The notes beneath the pieces are model-generated. The model was not told the origin of the DNA. It did no database searches and worked only from the letters and a program-made list of their open reading frames with translations. A stretch of 64,000 bases of DNA from Linnemannia elongata (lineage: Eukaryota > Mortierellomycota > Mortierellomycetes > Mortierellales > Mortierellaceae): positions 682,001 to 746,000 of the forward strand of contig JAXBDG010000022.1 of the NCBI GenBank assembly GCA_036320915.1. Direction: 5' to 3'. This document shows, piece after piece, positions 49,522 through 59,844 of this stretch; the first letter of the stretch is position 1, and every line of letters starts with the position of its first letter. A program made the translations under genes and the position numbers.

Positions 49522-50532
49522 TTACAGCTTGGACTCCTTGCCGGGACCACAGAGTTCAGCCGCAAGACTCTTGCTCCTCATATCCGCAGCCTTAACACTC
49601 TCAGCCACCAAATCTCTAAACCCACCCTTCTCAAAAGTCTTGATCGCTGCATCCGTCGTTCCCTGAGGACTCGTCACCTTCACCCTCAGGGTCTTCAAAT
49701 CGTCCGAACTCGACTGAGCCATTTTGGCAGCACCCAAGCAAGTCTGGATCGTCAGTTCCTTGGCTGTCTCACGGTCCATACCCAGTTTCACGGCAGCGTC
49801 CTCCATGGCTTCCATCATGAGGAAGAAATATGCAGGACCGGATCCAGAAATGCCAGTGACGGTATCGATGAGGGATTCTTGGTCGACCCAGGAGACTTGT
49901 TTTGAGACGGCGCCGAGGAGGGATTCTGCAACGAGTCGTTGGGTAGGGGTTGTGTCGGGGGTCGCGTAGAGGCCGGTGGCACCCTCATTGACGAGGGCAG
50001 GGGTGTTGGGCATGACGCGGATAACGGGTGGGAGATCCTTGTCCTGAACTTGTGTTGCTGCTGTTGCCTCTGATCCTGATGACCCTGAAGAAGCGCCTTC
50101 GGCCATGAAGCGAGCGATCGCCGATGTCTCGATTCCGGCAGCGATAGAAATAACAAGCGGCTTCCTCTGATGCAAAGTGCTCCCAAGATCCGACACGACA
50201 CCCCTCAAGACCTGAGGCTTGACCGCCAAGATCACAACCTCTGCAGGTGGGAAGCTCTCGTTAGCCGCTGTAGGGTTGATATGAACGGATCCGTTGTCGA
50301 CAAGTGCGGCGGTATGGGATAAAGATTCGGAACCGTTGACGGCGAGATGGTTGGCTTGAGGACCAGAGAGGACTTGGAGACCGGGGTATTTGGAGTGGAG
50401 GAATTCGCAGCGGGCTTGGAGGGGTTCTGTGACGACACATTGGGAGAGCGGGTATCCGCAGGCGAGGAGGCCGCCGAGGATGGCTTCTGCCATGTTACCT
50501 CCACCGATGAATGCGAGTCTTGATTGCAGCAT
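49522..50532 (-). CDS. PRO3: Pyrroline-5-carboxylate reductase
   Basis: Last step of proline synthesis: reduces 1-pyrroline-5-carboxylate to proline with NAD(P)H. Intronless, 336 residues. The Rossmann motif FIGGGNMAEAILGGLL is at the N-terminus, then EVVILAVKPQVL, VIRVMPNTPALVNEGATG, and the family signature TGISGSGPAYFFLMMEAMEDAAVKLGM in the C-terminal dimerisation domain, with VTSPQGTTDAAI near the end. A Ser/Gly/Ala insertion (GASSGSSGSEATAATQ) sits between the two domains. The start at MLQSRLAFIGGG is favoured over an in-frame Met 48 codons upstream (50676): that Met lies only a few bases from the TATA box at 50680-50687 and so would not be transcribed. Confidence 0.95.
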   Translation of the reverse strand: MLQSRLAFIGGGNMAEAILGGLLACGYPLSQCVVTEPLQARCEFLHSKYPGLQVLSGPQANHLAVNGSESLSHTAALVDNGSVHINPTAANESFPPAEVVILAVKPQVLRGVVSDLGSTLHQRKPLVISIAAGIETSAIARFMAEGASSGSSGSEATAATQVQDKDLPPVIRVMPNTPALVNEGATGLYATPDTTPTQRLVAESLLGAVSKQVSWVDQESLIDTVTGISGSGPAYFFLMMEAMEDAAVKLGMDRETAKELTIQTCLGAAKMAQSSSDDLKTLRVKVTSPQGTTDAAIKTFEKGGFRDLVAESVKAADMRSKSLAAELCGPGKESKL

Positions 50533-52133
50533 GTTGTCTTGTGTTTGTTGTGTTTTTGGTTGTGGGTTGGAAGGTATCAACTGATATTTGTTGACTGAAC
50601 TGAAGGTTGTTTGTTTAGTTGAAAGATGGAGTGAAAAAAAGAGAGTTGTAAAGAAGAGACAAATGGCTGCGGCCATGTTCTTTTATACCTCTTTTCGTTC
50701 TTGTTCCCAGGATCCGACTTTGCCCATGCACCGTGAAAAATCCCTCTTTGACAGTTTTGACTTATGAGGTCCCCTTGTCAAACTCAACACAGACACATCC
50801 AATCTCCGATGGGGTAACTCTTATCAGCAATTGTACCGTCAGCTACAATACAATAACAAACTGCCGCTTGTCCACAACTCACTCATTTGCTACCACAGTC
50901 TCACTATCAGCCACTATTCAACTCCCACTTCTCTCCATTCATGGCCCCAGCACCTCTCTCTATTACACATTTCAAGGAAACCGTACGGAAACAAAAGGAA
51001 TAAAAAAGATTTTTTTCCGGCCTTGTTTTGTGTGCGTTCGGTCCATCTGGGAGAGGTTTGACAAAAATGGGGTGACGAGGTGGCCAAAGCGAAATAAAAA
51101 AATAATGTGTTCTTGTTTTGTTTTGTTTTTCTTGTGTTCTGCATCCTCCGAAAATGTGATCCTGTCTCGTCTCTCCCTTTGGATCGGCGCTTCCACTGTC
51201 GTGGGGCGAAAAAAGTCAAGAGCGATTGCCCTTCTGTTCCTGTTTCGTCATCCTTTTGGTCATGGTTGTGCCCGTTCTCTTCTTTCTTCCACGAGAGTCC
51301 ATAGGGCTTCTTTTCAAGAACAACAAGGTACCGTACCATTGTATCCTCAAGCTAGCTGAAGATAAAGAGTGCAGAAAATAAACATTGGCGTGTATTAGAC
51401 CCAGTACAGCTACGCAGCAATAGAAAAGCTGCATGCTGCTAAGAGTAAAACATACCATGGAGAGTCCTATCTCTCTCTCTCCCTCATTGTTCCCCCAGTC
51501 TTTTTTTGCACGAGCTTGCCGTTCGCAGTGTCAATGTCATCATCAAGCAGTGAAGAAAAGAAGGAGGAGGGGAACCATCTGGGGCGAACATTGACTAAAA
51601 GAGAAGCTAATTGCGCTAATAAACATATATCCCTCACACACCCTCTGTTCTCTTATCTTTCATCGCCTTTGTATACGCCGAGCGACACGCCAGGATGCCT
51701 ACGGATCAAGGACCAAGGAACAAAAGGTTTACATTACTGACTACGAACCTCGGACTAGTCTCATGGAGTTTTTTTTGTCAAAGGGATCGTGGCGTCACTT
51801 CTGACTATCGTTGTCATGGATAATGGCTGTGTGTATGGCGGGGTGTCAAAATGATGAGCAATACGGATCGAGGAACCTGACACCTGGATATATGGCGAGA
51901 TTATGACCAATGAGTATAGATTGCGTTATGCTTGAGATCCCATGAGAACCGTGCCAATGGACCTTGTCGAATCCTTTGGAAACTGGGGTAAAGAGGGGAA
52001 AAGGCTTTTAGTGTTCGTTTGGAACAGTGGGGGAAAGGAAAGGAGTAAGAGTCAAGAGATAGAAACTCACTTTTTGGTGGCAAAAAAAGAATGATGCTAT
52101 TTTTATAAAGGCTACTAGAACTACAAAAAACTA
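50533..52133. other. Spacer between P5CR and BET5
   Basis: P5CR promoter on the left, BET5 3' UTR on the right. The ORFs at 50733-51359 and the opposite strand have no motif. No gene or repeat supported. Confidence 0.5.
50680..50687 (-). promoter_or_regulatory. TATA box of P5CR
   Basis: TATAAAAG on the minus strand, 148 bp upstream of the chosen ATG at 50532. It decides against the longer ORF start at 50676. Confidence 0.5.
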
Positions 52134-52923
52134 CTAGGTGTCGAACATGGTCAAGGAACGAACGAACCGATCGACACCGTTCCGGAATCCCTCGGCGCCC
52201 ATGGTTTCGGGGTTGACCTGTCCACTGGTGACGGATGCACAGGCGAGGGGGTTCTTGACAACGAGCTCGACATAGATTTGGGTATAGATCTGACGCAACG
52301 CCTGTTGGAGGGATTCAACGTTGGGGTCCGAGTTGATGACGAATTTGAGGCCTGTCAGGGTTTCGTAGTAGTGTAACTTGTAGTGCGATGTCCGGTATGC
52401 AATGAATCCATCCTGGCTGCTTGTATTTGATGTTGTGAGATAGAGGAAAGTAGCTCCTGTTAGTTACTGTTGATTGTTTGGCTTTGTTCATCCTCGACTC
52501 TTGCTTGTCTTTGGTAGTTCATGCGCATCTATATCCAGCCATGAGATATCCTGCTGCAGTAGGTCTTCAATGCTGTCTAAATTTGTCCCGTACGTCCAAT
52601 GCGTTCAATGCTACTCCAAAGATGTACAACAAATTGGACAAAGAGGCATACTTTTTGCCGAGTTTTTTGACGAGGTTACGGAGAGAATAGACGACACCAT
52701 AGACGAGTTTTCCTTCCTCCTCAAGGGACATGTTCATGCCTTGTCGTGGGTCGGTCATAGTCGTTGTAGTCGTGGTGGACCCTCCACCACCGCCGCCACT
52801 TGGGTGGGATGCCAGTGGGTCACCGTGTGTGTCAAAGGCGGTCTTGGCCGTGTGGCCTCTGTGCCAGTCGTGGTAATAGATGCACTGGCAGTGCCTGTCA
52901 AAGATGTACATGTTGTAGATCAT
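52134..52923 (-). CDS. BET5: TRAPP complex subunit Bet5/TRAPPC1
   Basis: Core subunit of the TRAPP tethering complexes, which act as GEFs for the Rab GTPase Ypt1 in ER-Golgi traffic. Exons complement(52652-52923) and (52134-52416) join in phase across a 235-bp intron (GTATGC...GCAG) to 184 residues. The longin fold begins MIYNMYIFDRHCQCIYYHDW. Next are EEEGKLVYGVVYSLRNLVKK, QDGFIAYRTSHYKLHYYETL, TGLKFVINSDP and IYVELVVKNPLA, ending FVRSLTMFDT. A low-complexity insertion of about 40 residues (Gly6 then Thr6, near 52755-52800) separates the first hairpin from the EEE block, which makes it longer than yeast Bet5 (about 160) or human TRAPPC1 (about 145). Confidence 0.92.
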
Positions 52924-53270
52924 CTTGTGCTAGTTGATGATGGTTTTGGTGCTTGATGGCTGTATGATGTCCCTTTTCCTTATCCTTGCCCGTTGCTAGT
53001 GTCCTTTGCCTTGAGTCCTGATGGTTCGCGTTATGTTCTTTGTCGTGGTCGAGCGAGAAAGTGATGAAGGTTGGTCCTTGCTCCTCCTCAGAGTGTGAGA
53101 GTGTGACGTTGTATTTGCGACGAAAGAAAGGGTCTGTCACTTCTTACCCAACGAACCTCTCGCTCACGACCCCGCAACCCGAACCTATTTTTGCACTTGC
53201 CGATCTATTCCCTCACCTCTCTCTCTTTTTTGTACTTCTTCACATCACCCATCAACAACACAACTTAACC
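52924..53270. promoter_or_regulatory. Bidirectional promoter between BET5 and KGD4
   Basis: 347 bp separate the two divergent start codons. The KGD4 side ends in a CT/CA-rich leader (53205-53270). No clear TATA box was found for either gene, as is usual for housekeeping genes. Confidence 0.5.
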
Positions 53271-54481
53271 ATGCTTCCTTCAAGAATCGTCAGAGCCGCC
53301 GTCCAGGCACGCACCCCTCTCATCAAGTTCCTCGGTCCCCGTGCCGCTTTGCACGAAGGTACTACTCTTCTTTTCTCTTTCTCTATTACTTAGGAGAAAA
53401 AAAATAACACGAAACAGAAACAAACCAGGAACGAGGAACGAGAAACGAGAACACAACATCGGGGCGTGTCGCACCGGCAGGAAACGCATTGGAGTCAGAG
53501 AATAACTACAGGAAGGAATCTCATTCAACGAGCGAGTACAAATTCAGGGCTAGGGTTGTCAAAGTAACAAAGGAACAGACAGAAGTTTTAGCAAGGAACA
53601 GTGAGGAAGAGACTTTCGACGACACAGTGTAGTAGTTCCCTAGCAACCCTTACAGCAGCTTCGCGGTGTTGCGACTTTGTGGATATGATCAAATACGAGC
53701 GACGCATGCATTGCTCGGAGTGTCACGCTCCAGCAAGGAACAAAATAACCATTATGTGGACAAAAAGACAACACGTAAACGGCAGGGTCGGGAACAATTT
53801 CTTCGAGTGAAGAAGTACCTCCAGCAAGGTGAAGGACTACATGACTCACGACTTTTTTCCCCCATTCTTCTGAAAAACAATCGGACATTGTTAGCCCACC
53901 ACGACCCTACCCGCCACCCTGCTGCTCCCAAGGATGCCGAGTACCCTCTCAAAGCAGGAACCCCCACAAAGGCAACCGCTGCCTCCTCAAAACCCTCATC
54001 CTCTGCCGTCACTACATCCGGACCTCACGGAGCATCAAGGCAATTCTTTGACTTTGCCGATCTCCCCAACCGTTACCGCCATCCCGTGTTGACCGAGGCC
54101 GAGATTGAGGCCGTCGAGGTAAATGAAAAGAAAAAATGGTGGTAGGGTTAGAGGAGAATTGATTTTATGAATAGCGGTATTTTTGTGATATCGGGAGGGA
54201 CCAATACCCTTTGTTCTCGTCATCACTTGGTTCAAAGGAGAACAGGCGAGGCAAACTCCTGGCATGCAGACATTTCTTTTCGTATGACGGCATGGATATG
54301 ATAGTGGAGCGATCCTATGGAGAGGGGTGATTTCTCTTTTGCATGCAGGGCATTTTTGCAACGAGGAGTAGAGGAGAGGCATTCTACTACGCCTACGATT
54401 TATCTGATGGCCATCATACTAATCAATCACGCTTATTTGTTCTCATTCTTCTAGGCTGGAGGAGCAACTGCCATCTACTAG
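53271..54481 (+). CDS. KGD4: Alpha-ketoglutarate dehydrogenase subunit 4 (Ymr31/mS36 family)
   Basis: Small mitochondrial adaptor that links the E3 component to the E1-E2 core of 2-oxoglutarate dehydrogenase (Kgd4/MRPS36 family). Exons 53271-53358, 53895-54118 and 54455-54481 join in phase to 112 residues. The N-terminus has the family block RTPLIKFLGPRAALH, also serving as a basic presequence. A Ser/Thr/Ala-rich disordered linker follows. The C-terminus FFDFADLPNRYRHPVLTEAE, then IEAVEAGGATAIY, is the conserved E3-binding part. The last exon is only nine codons (AGGATAIY and stop) but is required for the conserved Gly-Gly end. The first intron is 536 bp. Confidence 0.85.
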
Positions 54482-57400
54482 AGCACGACACAGGAATTAT
54501 CGTGCAAGACATACAGCTTCACCTGTATGACTCAAACAAAACGCCAGCCAAATAACCTTTTCATAGAGTAGCCCTTCCATCTTCCTTCTCACTACGACAA
54601 AAATACACACTTCACGTTTCATATGGTACTGTGGTATTTTCTGTTGGTGCCATTTCTTCTCAGGAACAAACGAAGAGGAGGTGCTAAACGAAAAAGGCTG
54701 TGGCGTAACAGCTGGATGCAATTAGAGGTAGACATTTAGTGGATATCTGGAGACTGCAACAGTACGTAATCAGGAAAGGGCGCGAGGGGTTTATCCACTT
54801 CAGTGGAGAAGCTGAATTCTTCTTATGGCACAGCAACCCAGTGCCGTACCGTACCCTACCTGGAAGACACCCGCCTCCTTTCTCCCTCTGCCTGAGAAAC
54901 CGACGAAAATGGACGGGCATGAACGAACGAGGGATATATTTGTATGTCATAGGACGTTATTTATTGAGAGCACTGACGACGACGGTTCGTTTTTGGGTTT
55001 GTGATGATACGGTCTTGAGCTACACACATCTAAAACGGCCTTTAAGTCCTTCATGGCGAGTTTCAAACGCCAATACAAGAAAGAGGTAAAAAAAAAAAAT
55101 AATATGAAGTGGAAAATAGGGAGAGATGAGTTGTGGTTTTTCTTTTCTCATTGTTGTGTTGTACGTTTTACTGTATGTAGTGGATACCTATTGTGGGTGG
55201 TGGATACACGGGGCAAAACAGGGGCTGAGGAGAAGGAGATGGAGGAGAAGGTGACCCCGACCAAGCTGCAGCCTGCAGGTGCTTAATTCTATTGTGTGTT
55301 TGTGTTTGTTTTGCGAGTGAGCGGGAAAGAGGATGGACCTTGGGACATAAATTATATAAAATTAGGGTGTGGTTCTGTCAACAAAGGTAGGATTGAAAGA
55401 AAGAAAGAAATGTTCCATCCATTTCCTCCGATGGTGCGGTGGTGAGATGGACAATGGACAAGGGTAAGAGCAACACGAACTAAGAAATCATACGAAAAGG
55501 TTTTTTTGTTTGCGAATAAAGGAATGAGCGAACAAAGGGATGGGTGTGAATGAAGGCGAAAAAAAAAAAAAGAAAAAAAAAGTTGCTGTGAATCAGGCGC
55601 CATCTCGTTTCGTCTTTCATCCTCCTGCCCTGACCTGACCGACCGGGCCAAGGCCTACCAACTGCCCGTCCTTGGCGCCAATGGTTTTCAAAGTAAAGGG
55701 AAGGTCAATGGCTCTGGATGAATAGGGTTGAAAGAGAGAAAAAAGGATGAGATGACCGTGATTGATTTGACTCTAACTTGGACGCTCTGTGTTTTGTTCG
55801 GGCGAAATGCTCTCTAACTTTTTTTATTTTGATGAGGATGAAGAGGCGCGGGCTATGTTGTTAGCGCGAAAAGAAAGAACGGTTAGTGTCGACCGCAATC
55901 TCATTTAGCGTTCATTGGAGTGGAGTTGAGAGAAGTAGAGGAGACGGCGGGATGTGAATTGTTTTGTTTGGCGGGTTTCTGATGAGTGATTTCGCAATTT
56001 CCAGCCGGGCAGGTGTGTTGTATTGGCAGGGAGAGGAGAGATACATTCAGGGCAAAGAGGGGGGGCTGTCTTGGAATTGGAACGATGGAGACTAAAGGGC
56101 ATGACAATAAAAAGAAGGTACAGTACTGAGCTGATGAAGAAGGGGCGAGTGATGAAGACAACAGAGAGACAGGGAAAGGGTAACTATGAGGATCTGATAT
56201 GATGCAAAGAATAACTGCCAGCCTGGTAACCAAAAAAAAAAAGACAAATGATCAAATGATCAGCATCAGTTATTGCAATTGATGGCCGTTGTTCTTGTTC
56301 CTTTATTTATTATTTGATTATTCCGATTGTCTGTTGTCCGCCCGGCCTGTATATCTGAACCGACTGTTCTCCTGCATACTCCTCCTCCCCTGTCTCCCTG
56401 TCTGGTATGCCTCTGAGGTATGTGTGTTGTTGTTGTTGTCCTGTACCGAGGGTAAGAATAATAACAGACAGCAAATCAAACGACGCGCACGTTTTTCTGT
56501 CTTCTCTTCTCGTCTCTCCTCTTCTCACTTTCTTTCCTCCTTTCTTCTTTCTTACTTCTCTTTTTATTCCTTGTCTTCCTTTCTACCCCTTCCACCTCCT
56601 TCTCTCTGTCCCTCTCTTACCCTCTCCCATTCAATTCTTATTCTCTTTTCCACTCGAGACCCTTGTTGTTTGCCATCTTTCCTCTTCTTCCTTCAAACAA
56701 CTCGTACCACCTCCTACCCCCCTCCTCACCTCTCCTCTTCATCCACATCCGCACCCACAACCACCCCCTCTCTCTCACCTTCACTACACACTTACTCACT
56801 CTCGCCTTTCCCCTTCTTACCTATCAACAACACAACAACAACAACTCAATACACACACCACCCCTTCCAAAAATAAAAAAAGCCTAGTTGATCCTCCTTC
56901 CCTTCTCCTTCCTCCTCCTTCCTCTTCCTCCGTACTTTTTTTTTATTCTTCGACATCGATAACACCCTTCAGCTTCTGGATCGGTGTGTCCCTCTCCCTC
57001 GTCAAGGACAACAAGCAACGTATGTGTCATTTTCATTATTTTCCTATAACCTATTCGGATCGTTGCTATTCAACAAATCCCCTAGTAACCCAGGGGAAAG
57101 AGACAACTGCCGTGCATTTGAAGCATTCAAATTTAGCTGTTTGTTGCTGACGATGTGTTGTCCGCTTATGTAAACACGGAAATGAATGTGAATGACACTT
57201 GTTAAGAGGCGAATGGTTTGCTAATCAACCTTTTCTATTCTTTCTTTGTTCTCGCTTTACTCCCTCTCGCCCTCCTGCCGCTCGCTTTTGCTACTCCTGA
57301 ACCACCATCAATCTTGTCCATTCAACTCCCAACTCTCGCCTGTGTGCCTCTCTACCCGGCTGTACCATACATCCTTCTTGCTCTCTTTCCATCTACCCCT

Positions 57401-58387
57401 TGAAAAAACCACAAAATCGATCGCAACTCCTTTGACTTGGTGTTCTTTTTCCTCCTTTGGATCCTTGTCTCCCTTCCTCTCCTTTCTTTCACTGTTTCTC
57501 TTTCTTTCCACACAAATTCTCCTTCCGATTACCACCTTGGTGTTTTCTCTGGTTTTTTTTGTTTCTTTCACTTTTTTCTTGTTCATCTTTGTACTCCCCA
57601 TTCACTTGTAATTTACCTCGTTGTGTAATCCTAAATCCCTGGCCTTTTCATATCGCCTTCACCAATATCCACCACCCCCCACTCTCCCTCAAACACAACG
57701 CACGCACCCATACTTTATATTCCCCCACACCTTTCCCTACATCAATCTCATTGCACACGGACTTCCTTTCCTTTCATCTTGCCTTTTGCTTTTGTATTAT
57801 CATTCCTTGTTTGTGTTTGTTCTACTTTCTTCCGCTTTCGCTTCACTTCTTGTTGTTCATCTAAATCCGAACACCTCTCTGCCACTAATTTGTTCCTGAC
57901 TCGGTTGTGTTTGTACTTTTCTACGTTTTTATTCCTTCCGTCCTACTTTTTCTCGTTTTTCTCTTTTTCTGAAACGCACCTAAAAACAAACCCCTCGACA
58001 CACCCCGTCATCCCAACCTAACGCTAATTTTGTCCGGTATCACCATTCATTTTATTATTCTTCACGCGTTGGGTGACATCACATCCCCCATCCATTGGAA
58101 AACCATACCCACTTTCACCTGCTCTCTTCCTTCTCGTCTCCTGCATCCTCATTAACCTTCTTCCACCCTCGGCTCTTTTTTTTGCTGTTTCTGCTGCACC
58201 TTTACATCGCTCAACAAAACAGTCGAGGACTCTCTCTCACCGCATAACAAACACTCTAGCCCACAGGACAGAGAAGACCCCTTTTTCGTCGCTACTATTT
58301 TTTTCTCCGCTCTTTGGGATTTTGTAGTCCCGACCCCGGATCCCAAACAACCCACACACAGCACACATCAACACAACAATAATAGCC
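54482..58387. other. 3.9 kb spacer, right half extremely CT-rich
   Basis: No gene supported. 54482-56250 is ordinary spacer DNA with A-rich tracts (55560-55580). From about 56490 to 58000 the plus strand is dominated by C and T with few G, giving long but meaningless Ser/Leu/Phe/Pro ORFs on all frames. A GTATGT donor-like site near 57019 and pyrimidine tracts suggest that part of this is a long 5' UTR, perhaps with an intron, for the membrane protein at 58388. Confidence 0.45.
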
Positions 58388-59704
58388 ATGCGTCTCTTCA
58401 CAACAGAGTTCCGTGTCTCTCGTAAACAACAGGTCGGCTCCCTATCAACTTCATCACAGTCTTCCTCACACACAATACCATCACGCCCCGCTCGTTCAAT
58501 GGCCTGGTCATTACTGTGCTTTGTCGTCATCCTCAATTCCTTCCTCGCCCTTCTCTCTCCCTCGACCGCGGGAGGCAGAGCCCTTGCCGCAGTGGAAGCG
58601 GGTTTCTGTGGAGACTGCCAGACCTTCGCCAACGCCATCGGTGTCTGTGGAGGAAAGTTCACTCCGGCTGATATTGAGGTTCCCACCGAATATGTCCTCC
58701 AGAGGGAATATGCCAAATGCACCTGTACGGCCGTCATGCAGCAGGTCCTCTGGACTTGCGCCAAATGCGAGTTCCTGGCCGGTAAAGGATCTAAAGGTGT
58801 GCCCCCCAAGAAGCACCTGACATCCTGTCTGGAATGGGGTATCAAAATTGAGGAGTATAATCAGCCTTACACAGGAGTCGTCGCTCCCGGAACTACGACC
58901 GATCTTGGGGGCGGGAAGCCTAACCCCCCACCCGTCCCTGGCACGACTACCACCAACCCTCCTCCACCTACTACTGATCCTTCTAAGCCTACGACAAGTA
59001 ATGGCAATGGTGGTAACGACGGTGGGAACAAGCCTTCGGGAACTTCTTCGGATCCCAGCAATCCCAGCAGCTCGCAGGACTCTCTCAACGGCGACAAGAA
59101 CACTTCGCAGACCAGCAGCGGACCCAACACTGCGGCAATTGGAATATCGGTCGGCATTATCGGAGTGGCTTTCATTGCGGGAATCATGGCTGTAGTGATG
59201 ATGAAGAGACGTCGTCGTCGTCGCTCCCCTCTTGATTTGGACGCTTCCCCGGCTCTCGCCAACTTTGCTCACCTCGAGGATAAGTGGGAGAACAAGGCCA
59301 CGCGCCCCACATCGCCTCCTCTCCCCCCGGCACCTGTCGCCAGCGCAGCCCCCGTTATTGGACGCGGAAATGGACGTGGCGGATATGGCGACGGAAGTGT
59401 CGTTGGAGGATATAATGCTCAGTACGATGCGCAGTACGAAGGACAGTACGATCAGTACGATGCTTATGGACACGGACACCATGGAGGGTACGATGCCTAC
59501 GGACATGGACAGGGCGGACATGGACATGGCGGATACGGTGGTCAGGAGTACGATCATTATCGAGGAGGACAATACGACCAAGGCGGCTATAGCCAGCAGG
59601 ACGCCTACCAGATGCACGACTATGGATACGATCAGCATGTCGTTGCTGCCTCCAAGCAGCCTCCTGCTCATGGCGCTCCTATCGAACATAAACGACCACA
59701 ATAG
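58388..59704 (+). CDS. Single-pass membrane protein, Cys-rich ectodomain and Tyr/Gly/His-rich tail
   Basis: Intronless, 438 residues. A hydrophobic segment MAWSLLCFVVILNSFLALL (residues 38-56) acts as signal peptide; an alternative ATG at 58499 would begin exactly there. The ectodomain (~60-165) has about ten cysteines in short motifs (FCGDC, KCTCTAV, WTCAKC), suggesting a small disulphide-bonded fold. A Pro/Thr/Ser/Asn/Gly linker follows, likely O-glycosylated. A transmembrane helix (AAIGISVGIIGVAFIAGIMA, ~250-272) ends in a stop-transfer of six Arg. The cytosolic tail is low complexity, with repeated QYD/YDAYGHG/GGY units. The layout resembles fungal wall-stress sensors (Wsc/Mid-like), but no WSC domain is recognised. 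Its transport through the ER could involve the O-mannosyltransferase encoded next to it on the opposite strand (inference). Confidence 0.8.
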   Translation: MRLFTTEFRVSRKQQVGSLSTSSQSSSHTIPSRPARSMAWSLLCFVVILNSFLALLSPSTAGGRALAAVEAGFCGDCQTFANAIGVCGGKFTPADIEVPTEYVLQREYAKCTCTAVMQQVLWTCAKCEFLAGKGSKGVPPKKHLTSCLEWGIKIEEYNQPYTGVVAPGTTTDLGGGKPNPPPVPGTTTTNPPPPTTDPSKPTTSNGNGGNDGGNKPSGTSSDPSNPSSSQDSLNGDKNTSQTSSGPNTAAIGISVGIIGVAFIAGIMAVVMMKRRRRRRSPLDLDASPALANFAHLEDKWENKATRPTSPPLPPAPVASAAPVIGRGNGRGGYGDGSVVGGYNAQYDAQYEGQYDQYDAYGHGHHGGYDAYGHGQGGHGHGGYGGQEYDHYRGGQYDQGGYSQQDAYQMHDYGYDQHVVAASKQPPAHGAPIEHKRPQ

Positions 59705-59844
59705 ACACCCTCAAGCCTCTCATGAACATCGCCCACACATAGCATTTTTCAATCGACTCTTCAAAAACCGTTTTATTTGTTACATCTATTAAAAAACTCC
59801 CCTCTTTCACGACCAACAATATATATAAATTTGGGATGGGTTGA

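Noticed and set aside
50533..50676. 48-codon N-terminal extension of P5CR starting MAAAICLFF
   Set aside because: Its start codon lies 3-4 bp below the TATA box, so it would be outside the mRNA. The family starts directly before the GGGNMAEA motif.
56289..57150. Ser/Leu/Phe-rich ORFs of ~200 codons
   Set aside because: They are produced by a strongly CT-rich tract; codon content follows base composition and there is no domain.
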